From NCBI GenBank assembly GCA_025935735.1, contig JAICUS010000145.1, forward strand, positions 1 to 11,223: a stretch of DNA of 11,223 nucleotides. Reading direction: 5' to 3'. The translations under genes were made by a program, and so were the position numbers. The stretch is from Solirubrobacteraceae bacterium. GTDB taxonomy: Bacteria; Actinomycetota; Thermoleophilia; Solirubrobacterales; Solirubrobacteraceae. The notes under the pieces are model-generated. The model saw only the letters and a program-made list of their open reading frames with translations. It made no database searches and had not been told where the DNA came from. Below, one piece after another: positions 7,069 through 11,223 of the stretch; within the stretch, counting starts at the first letter, position 1; each line of letters opens with the position of its first letter.

Positions 7069-7203
7069 CGACGTGGACAGACCACCGCCAATCCTCCGGC
7101 ACGCGTCGGGGCGGGCACAACCGCGCCGCGAGCGGGGCCGCGCCGCCTCCGCGCGGCGCCGAGGGCGACTTTGGCTCTAGCGGCCGGTTCGCGGCGGTTC
7201 GGC

Positions 7204-7221
7204 CGTGGAGAGATCTCCACG
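7204..7221. promoter_or_regulatory. 18-bp palindrome upstream of the peptidase pair
   Basis: CGTGGAGA and TCTCCACG form perfect 8-bp arms around a 2-bp centre. The element lies 28 nt beyond the HxlR stop and about 150 nt before the first peptidase-like start, within the 196-nt gene-free stretch 7054-7249. Such short-spaced symmetry suits a dimeric repressor better than a terminator, and no T-run flanks it. The rest of this stretch has a GC-rich 7-bp hairpin (7137-7157) and no promoter I can defend. Confidence 0.4.
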
Positions 7222-7249
7222 ACGAGTTTGGCCTCTGCGCACCTGCGGG

Positions 7250-7732
7250 TTACGCCGCGTTGACGCGCGGGCGCGCGGCGGGGCCGGGCGTGCGGTCGAG
7301 CTGCTCCGGGGTGACCGTGTGGCCGGCCTCGCACACCATCCGCGTGTGCACCGGCGCGCCGCAGCCGTGGTGGCTGACCAGCAGCGACGGGCCCTCGGGA
7401 TCGGCCAGGTACTTGTCGCCCCACTCGCGCAGCGCGTTGATCGCCGGGTAGAGGTCGCGGCCCTTCTCGGTCAGGTGGTACTCCGAGCGGCGGCGCTGGC
7501 CGGGCTCGCGGTACTCGCGGCGCTCGAGGACACCGTGGGCGAGCAGCAGCTCCAGCCGGTCGGCGAGCACGGACCGGGAGATCCCCAGGTGGTCCTGCAT
7601 GTCCTTGAAGCGGTGCAGGCCGCGGGACACCTCGCGCATGATCAGGACGACCCAGGGCTGGCCGACGAGCGTGACCGCGCGGCCGACGGAGCAGTTGGAG
7701 ACGTCCCACTCGAGGTAGTCCATGACTTGCAT
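7250..7732 (-). CDS. HxlR-family transcriptional regulator (160 aa)
   Basis: This is a winged helix-turn-helix regulator of the HxlR type. The start of the domain, CSVGRAVTLVGQPWVVLIMRE (from Cys14), matches the family signature with its conserved N-terminal Cys. The recognition-helix region is DHLGISRSVLADRLELLLAHGVL (about 47-69), and the wing is RREYREPGQRRRSEYHLTEKG (71-91). Family members bind DNA as dimers and often respond to redox or electrophile stress or to small ligands. A tail after residue 115 carries HHGCG (121-125) and CEAGH (134-138), which could hold a metal or thiol switch. The ATG at 7732 has AGGGG 6 nt upstream, whereas the later Met at 7723 has none. The gene is divergent from an MFS transporter with 49 bp between starts, so it most likely controls that gene and itself. 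Confidence 0.9.
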   Translation of the reverse strand: MQVMDYLEWDVSNCSVGRAVTLVGQPWVVLIMREVSRGLHRFKDMQDHLGISRSVLADRLELLLAHGVLERREYREPGQRRRSEYHLTEKGRDLYPAINALREWGDKYLADPEGPSLLVSHHGCGAPVHTRMVCEAGHTVTPEQLDRTPGPAARPRVNAA

Positions 7733-7740
7733 GATAGCCC

Positions 7741-7763
7741 CTGAGTTTCATTTGCGAACTCAG
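7741..7763. promoter_or_regulatory. Likely HxlR operator between regulator and MFS gene
   Basis: CTGAGTT and AACTCAG are perfect 7-bp inverted arms separated by 9 bp, giving a 23-bp dyad. It occupies nearly half of the 49-bp divergent intergenic region and covers the -35 area of the MFS promoter, so a bound dimer could block both directions. The assignment to HxlR rests on position and symmetry. Confidence 0.6.
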
Positions 7764-7774
7764 TCTGCTACCGT
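7746..7774 (+). promoter_or_regulatory. Candidate promoter of the MFS gene giving a leaderless mRNA
   Basis: A TANNNT-type -10 box (TACCGT, 7769-7774) is followed by 7 nt and then the A of the ATG at 7782. A weak -35 (TTTCAT, 7746-7751) stands 17 nt upstream. There is no Shine-Dalgarno sequence before the ATG. Together these suggest transcription starting at or beside the start codon, which is common in actinobacteria. Confidence 0.45.
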
Positions 7775-7781
7775 CCCTGCG

Positions 7782-9020
7782 ATGCTGAGTACGGGAATCG
7801 AACCCAGGCGCCGGCGGACGCTGTCTCCCCGCCTCGCCTACGCCCACGTGGCCGGGGCGATCGGGCTGGCGCTGTTCGCCTCCAGCACGCCGTCGCCGCT
7901 GTATGGCACCTACCGCGCGCTCTGGGGCTTCTCGCCCGTCGTGCTGACGCTGATCTACGCCACCTACGCGATCGGCGTCCTCGGCGCGCTGCTGGTGGCC
8001 GGCCGGATGTCCGACGAGGCGGGCCGGCGGCCGGTGCTGATCGTCTCGCTGGCCGCGCTGATGGCCGCGTCGGTGCTGTTCATGCTCGCGACCTCCGTCG
8101 CCTGGCTGTTCGTGGCGCGCGCGCTGCAGGGGCTGGCCACCGGCCTCGTGCTGAGCGCGGCCAGCGCGGCGCTGCTCGACCTGCACCCGCGGCGCGACGC
8201 CGCCGGCGTGGGGCTGACCAACGGCGTCGTCAGCGCCGCCGGGCTCGGGCTGGGCGCGCTGGTGTCCGGTGTGCTCGTGGAGCTGCTGCCCGCGCCGCGG
8301 GTCCTGCCCTACGTCGTGCTGCTCGTCCTGTTCGCGGTGGCGTTCGCGGGCGCGCTGGCGATGCCCGAGCCGGTGGCGGCGCGCCGGCGTCCGCGGCTCC
8401 GGCTCCAGCGCCCGAGCGTCCCCGCGAGCGTGCGCGGCCCGTTCCTGCTGGCCGCCCTCGCCGTGCTCTCGTCGTGGTCGATCGGCGGGCTGTTCGTCGC
8501 GCTCGGGCCGAGCCTCGCCGCCACGCTGTTCCACACCTCCAACCACGTGGTGGAGGGGCTGGCGGTGTTCGCGCTGGGCGGCTCGGCGGCGGCGGCGCAG
8601 CTGGCGTTCGGGCGCAGCGCGCCGTGGCTCGGCGCGGCGCTCGGGTCGCTGGCGCTGGCCACGGGGATCGTGATGATCGTCGTCGCCGCGGGGACGGACT
8701 CGGCGGCGCTGTACTGGACCGGCTCGGTCATCGGCGGCGCCGGCTTCGGCGTCGACTTCCTCAGCGGGCTGCGGGCGCTGTCCGCGGCGATCCCGCCGGA
8801 GCACCGCGCGCAGGTGATGTCCGCGTTCTACGTCGTGGCCTACGGCGCGCTGTCGCTGCCGGCCGTGCTGGCCGGCGTGCTGGTCACGCCGCTCGGGCTG
8901 GTGACGACGTTCGAGGTCTTCGGCAGCGCGGTGGCGGCGCTGGCGCTGGCGGTGGCCTGGCAGGCGTGGCGCACGCGTCCCGCGGCGGCGCGGTCGAACC
9001 TGGCGCTCGAACGCGCATAG
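7782..9020 (+). CDS. MFS efflux-type transporter (412 aa)
   Basis: This is a major facilitator superfamily membrane protein with about 12 hydrophobic segments in two halves, joined by a basic loop near residues 197-216. The loop between helices 2 and 3 carries the motif A signature as GRMSDEAGRRP (74-84), and RALQGLATG (113-121) is the motif B region. The residues between (YGTYRALWGFSPVVLTLIYATY) and the overall length fit proton-driven drug or metabolite exporters. The substrate cannot be read from the sequence. I chose the ATG at 7782 because upstream in-frame ATGs (7722, 7731) fall inside the divergent regulator's start region and across the operator, and because a -10 box sits just before 7782. 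The divergent HxlR regulator is its probable repressor. The TAG stop lies inside the first GCATAGG repeat before modA. Confidence 0.88.
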   Translation: MLSTGIEPRRRRTLSPRLAYAHVAGAIGLALFASSTPSPLYGTYRALWGFSPVVLTLIYATYAIGVLGALLVAGRMSDEAGRRPVLIVSLAALMAASVLFMLATSVAWLFVARALQGLATGLVLSAASAALLDLHPRRDAAGVGLTNGVVSAAGLGLGALVSGVLVELLPAPRVLPYVVLLVLFAVAFAGALAMPEPVAARRRPRLRLQRPSVPASVRGPFLLAALAVLSSWSIGGLFVALGPSLAATLFHTSNHVVEGLAVFALGGSAAAAQLAFGRSAPWLGAALGSLALATGIVMIVVAAGTDSAALYWTGSVIGGAGFGVDFLSGLRALSAAIPPEHRAQVMSAFYVVAYGALSLPAVLAGVLVTPLGLVTTFEVFGSAVAALALAVAWQAWRTRPAAARSNLALERA

Positions 9021-9032
9021 GCGATGCATAGG
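9015..9032 (+). promoter_or_regulatory. Tandem GCATAGG direct repeat upstream of modA, likely operator
   Basis: GCATAGG occurs at 9015-9021 and again at 9026-9032, an exact 7-bp direct repeat with an 11-bp period (one helical turn). It abuts the -10 box of modA. Head-to-tail repeats on one DNA face are the kind of site bound by BldC/excisionase-like helix-turn-helix proteins, some of which are fused to molybdate-binding domains in actinobacteria. No such regulator gene is in the window, so the binder is inferred. Confidence 0.5.
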
Positions 9033-9038
9033 TAAAAT
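9033..9038 (+). promoter_or_regulatory. -10 box TAAAAT of modA, near-leaderless
   Basis: TAAAAT is a close match to TATAAT in otherwise GC-rich DNA. It is followed by 8 nt and then the modA ATG at 9047, so the mRNA would begin at or within a few nt of the start codon. I see no convincing -35 element, which may mean activator dependence on the adjacent direct repeat. There is no properly spaced Shine-Dalgarno sequence. Confidence 0.55.
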
Positions 9039-9046
9039 GCGGCGGC

Positions 9047-9796
9047 ATGCGCCGCTCCCTGCTCCTGCTCGCCGCCCTGGCCGTCGTCGCCTCGGGCTGC
9101 GGCTCTGACGCGAAGCCGTCGCTCACCGTGTCCGCCGCGACGTCGCTGAAGTCCGCCTTCACCGCCTACGGGCGCGACTTCGGCGACGCCACGGTGCGGG
9201 AGTCGTTCGCCGGCTCGGACCAGCTGGCGGCGCAGATCCGCCAGGGCGTGCGGCCGGACGTGTTCGCCTCGGCCAACACGACGCTGCCCGACCAGCTCTA
9301 CAAGCAGGGGCTGCTGGAGAAGCCGGTGGTGTTCGCGGCCAACCGGCTCGTGCTCGCCGTGCCCGCGTCGGGCGCGAAGGTCCGCGGTCTGTCCGGCCTG
9401 GCGAAGCCCGGCACCACGATCGCCATGGGCTCGGCGTCGGTGCCGATCGGGGCCTACACGCGCAAGGTCCTGGCCAAGCTGCCGGGCGGGCAGGCGCGGG
9501 CGATCCTGGCCAACGTGCGCTCCAACGAGCCCGACGTGGGCGGCGTGGTCGGCAAGATCGCCCAGGGTGCGGTGGACGCCGGGTTCGTCTACGTGACCGA
9601 CGTGCGCGCGGCCGACGGCAAGCTGCGGGCGATCGACCTCCCCGCGTCGCTGCAGCCGCAGGTCGCCTACGGTGTCGCCGTGGTCAAGGGCTCCAAGCAC
9701 CGCGCGCAGGCGCAGGCGTTCGTGAACGGCCTGCTCAAGGGGCAGGGCCGCGCGCGGCTGGACGCCGCCGGCTTCATGGGACCGCCGGGGACGTGA
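9047..9796 (+). CDS. modA: Molybdate ABC transporter substrate-binding lipoprotein ModA (249 aa)
   Basis: The product is the extracytoplasmic molybdate (or tungstate) binding protein of an ABC importer. The N-terminus has a signal peptide with lipobox-like ASGC (Cys18), so it should be membrane-anchored. Family features are LTVSAATSLKSAF (26-38), with Ser33 as a likely oxyanion ligand; FAGSDQLAAQIRQGVRPDVFAS (from 54), with Ser57 as the second ligand; and EPDVGGVVGKIAQGAVDAGFVYVTDV (161-186), whose Tyr182 matches the conserved C-terminal-lobe Tyr. The length is normal for ModA. The stop codon overlaps the modB start by 4 bp, and modC follows, confirming the role. The start is supported by the signal peptide and by the -10 box 8 nt upstream. 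The choice between molybdate and tungstate cannot be made from the sequence. Confidence 0.95.
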   Translation: MRRSLLLLAALAVVASGCGSDAKPSLTVSAATSLKSAFTAYGRDFGDATVRESFAGSDQLAAQIRQGVRPDVFASANTTLPDQLYKQGLLEKPVVFAANRLVLAVPASGAKVRGLSGLAKPGTTIAMGSASVPIGAYTRKVLAKLPGGQARAILANVRSNEPDVGGVVGKIAQGAVDAGFVYVTDVRAADGKLRAIDLPASLQPQVAYGVAVVKGSKHRAQAQAFVNGLLKGQGRARLDAAGFMGPPGT

Positions 9797-10557
9797 GCTG
9801 GTTCGCCGCGCTGCTGGTCGCGGCGCTCGCGCTGGCACTCGCGTTCCTCGTGCTGCCGGTGCTGGCCATCTTCCTGCAGGTTCCTCCGGGCGATCTCGTG
9901 TCGAGCCTCGGCGACCCGGCGGCGCGCGACGCGCTGCGACTGTCGGTACAGACGACGCTGACGGCGCTGGCGATCGTGGTGGCCGTCGGGACGCCCGCCG
10001 CCTGGGCGCTGGCCACGCGCCGCTTCCGGGGGCGCGAGGTGCTGGTCACGCTGGTCGAGCTGCCGCTCGTGCTGCCGCCGGCGGTGGCCGGCATCGGGCT
10101 GCTCGCCGCGCTCGGGCCGAGCGGGCTGCTGGCGCCGCTGGGGATCAAGGTCGGGCTGAGCACGCTGGCGGTCGTGCTCGCGCTGACGTTCGTGTCCGCG
10201 CCGTTCTACGTCCGCCAGGCGCAGGCGGCGTTCGCGGCGGTGGACCGCACGTGGCTGGACGCGTCGCGCACGCTCGGGGCGGGCGAGGCCCGAACGCTGG
10301 CGCGGGTGGCGATCCCGGCGGCGCTGCCGGGGCTGGCCGCGGGGCTGGCGCTCGCCTGGGGGCGGGCGCTGGGCGAGTTCGGGGCGACGCTGATGTTCGC
10401 CGGCTCGTTCCGCGGCGTCACCCAGACGGTGCCGCTGGCCATCTACGAGCGCTTCGCCACCGACTTCACCGGCGCGCTCGCGCTGTCCGCCGTGCTCGTG
10501 TGCGCCTCGGCGGCGCTGCTGCTCGGCGTCAAACTGGCGTTCCGTGCTGCGGATTGA
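9793..10557 (+). CDS. modB: Molybdate ABC transporter permease ModB (254 aa)
   Basis: This is the membrane subunit of the molybdate importer. It has a hydrophobic N-terminal helix and about five further membrane segments. The cytoplasmic EAA-type coupling loop reads WLDASRTLGAGEARTLARVAIP (about 153-174) and contacts the ATPase. ModB-typical motifs are ELPLVLPPAVAGIGLL (about 88-103) and RALGEFGATLMFAGSFRG followed by TQTVPLAIYERF (about 194-223). The start is a GTG at 9793 forming a GTGA overlap with the modA stop, so translation is probably coupled; the ribosome binding site is weak (GGGG just upstream). The modC frame begins 14 nt before the end of this gene. Confidence 0.94.
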   Translation: MSWFAALLVAALALALAFLVLPVLAIFLQVPPGDLVSSLGDPAARDALRLSVQTTLTALAIVVAVGTPAAWALATRRFRGREVLVTLVELPLVLPPAVAGIGLLAALGPSGLLAPLGIKVGLSTLAVVLALTFVSAPFYVRQAQAAFAAVDRTWLDASRTLGAGEARTLARVAIPAALPGLAAGLALAWGRALGEFGATLMFAGSFRGVTQTVPLAIYERFATDFTGALALSAVLVCASAALLLGVKLAFRAAD

Positions 10558-11223
10558 GGCGGCGACCCGGCTCGGCGCGCTCGACCTCGACGTGTCGCTC
10601 GAGGTGCCCGCGGGGACGTGCGTCGCGCTCGGCGGGCCGTCGGGCGCGGGCAAGACGACCGTGCTGCGGATCGTCGCCGGGCTGCTGCGGCCGGAGCGGG
10701 GGACGGTGGCGTGCGGCTCGCAGGTCTGGCTCGACACCGGGCGCGGCATCGACGTGGCGCCCGACCGCCGGCGCTGCGGCTACGTGTTCCAGGACTACGC
10801 GCTGTTCGGGCACATGCCGGCCTGGCGCAACGTGGCCTATGCCGGCGTGAGCCGCGACCGGGCCGTCGAGCTGCTCGAGCGCTTCGGGCTCGGCGACCGG
10901 GCGGGCGACAAGCCGGCGACGCTGTCGGGCGGTGAGCGCCAGCGGGTCGCGCTCGCCCGCGCGCTGGCGCGCGAGCCGGACGTCCTGCTGCTCGACGAGC
11001 CGCTCTCGGCACTGGACGCGCGCACGCGCGCGAGCGCCGCCCGCGAGCTCGCCGCCGTGCTGCGCGAGGCGGCCGTCCCGGCACTGCTGGTCACGCACGA
11101 CTTCCACGAGGCCGCCCGGCTGGGCGACCGCGTCGGCGTGCTCGCCCACGGGCGGATCGTCCAGCTCGGCGACCCGGTCGAGCTGGCCGCCCGTCCCGCC
11201 TCCCCGTTCGTGGCCGACTTCAC
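10544..11223 (+). CDS. modC: Molybdate ABC transporter ATPase ModC (5' part, 226 codons in window)
   Basis: This is the nucleotide-binding subunit of the importer. In order it shows Walker A GPSGAGKT (31-38), Q-loop VFQDYALF (Gln83), ABC signature LSGGERQ (127-133), Walker B VLLLDEP (147-153), D-loop SALD (155-158) and the switch His in LLVTHD (His185). The frame is open to the window edge, so the C-terminal part, including any TOBE/molybdate-binding domain, is not visible; complete ModC proteins are usually near 350 residues. The likely start is the GTG at 10544, giving MLRIEAATRL. It overlaps modB by 14 nt and has no clear Shine-Dalgarno sequence, so coupling to modB is likely. Specificity for molybdate rests on the modAB context, because the ATPase core alone resembles other importer ATPases. 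Confidence 0.93.
   Translation, partial: MLRIEAATRLGALDLDVSLEVPAGTCVALGGPSGAGKTTVLRIVAGLLRPERGTVACGSQVWLDTGRGIDVAPDRRRCGYVFQDYALFGHMPAWRNVAYAGVSRDRAVELLERFGLGDRAGDKPATLSGGERQRVALARALAREPDVLLLDEPLSALDARTRASAARELAAVLREAAVPALLVTHDFHEAARLGDRVGVLAHGRIVQLGDPVELAARPASPFVADF

Noticed and set aside
7722..7781. Upstream in-frame ATG starts for the MFS protein
   Set aside because: They would overlap the HxlR start and the putative operator, and add a non-hydrophobic leader without a ribosome binding site. The ATG at 7782 follows a -10 box at leaderless spacing.
6639..9029. Minus-strand open frame of 796 codons spanning the MFS gene, the HxlR gene and part of the smaller peptidase-like gene
   Set aside because: It is Arg/Gln-rich and crosses an intergenic region and three real genes in wrong frames. 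It is a high-GC artefact.
1..11223. CRISPR arrays, tRNA or rRNA genes, transposases, integrase or att-like repeats
   Set aside because: I looked for repeated spacers, tRNA-like cloverleaf ends, flanking inverted repeats and recombinase motifs and saw none.

Overview
This 11.2 kb window is very GC-rich, strongly GC-biased at third codon positions, and packed with lipoboxes, signal peptides and 4-bp start/stop overlaps. It looks like chromosomal DNA of a high-GC actinobacterium. The C-terminal domain of the larger peptidase-like protein and the style of the ModA sequence make me favour a Thermoleophilia / Solirubrobacterales relative, but that is an inference from recall, not a computed result.

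Layout. Positions 39-7732 are all read from the minus strand and positions 7782-11223 all from the plus strand. The divergence point is a 49-bp HxlR/MFS intergenic region. In transcription order the minus strand carries: an HxlR-type regulator (7250-7732); two tandem secreted M28-like metallopeptidase paralogues, each with a PKD domain (4861-7053 and 2018-4864, overlapping by 4 bp); a strong hairpin (1970-2003) that probably ends the peptidase unit; and a three-gene cassette of a DUF4232-like lipoprotein (919-1935), a small helical lipoprotein (392-922) and a DoxX-like membrane protein (39-386). The plus strand carries an MFS efflux-type transporter (7782-9020), then molybdate uptake genes modA (9047-9796), modB (9793-10557) and the 5' part of modC (10544 to the window edge).

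How the parts work together. The HxlR protein probably represses the divergent MFS gene, because a perfect 7-bp inverted repeat lies between them. ModA (lipid-anchored binding protein), ModB (permease) and ModC (ATPase) form a standard molybdate ABC importer. Just upstream of modA are a tandem GCATAGG direct repeat with an 11-bp period and a TAAAAT -10 box that would give a nearly leaderless transcript. The peptidase pair is secreted and probably acts at or outside the envelope. The downstream member keeps the HxD, Asp and Glu-Glu signature of M28 enzymes; the upstream member has lost the Glu-Glu pair and may be a pseudoenzyme. Each carries the same kind of small beta-rich repeat domain, inserted at a different place in the peptidase fold.

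I see no rRNA, tRNA, CRISPR array, transposase, phage gene or integration site. No stretch longer than 300 bases lacks a gene; the longest is 7054-7249. The most notable material is the divergent peptidase pair and the regulatory DNA in front of modA and the MFS gene, rather than an obviously new multi-gene system.
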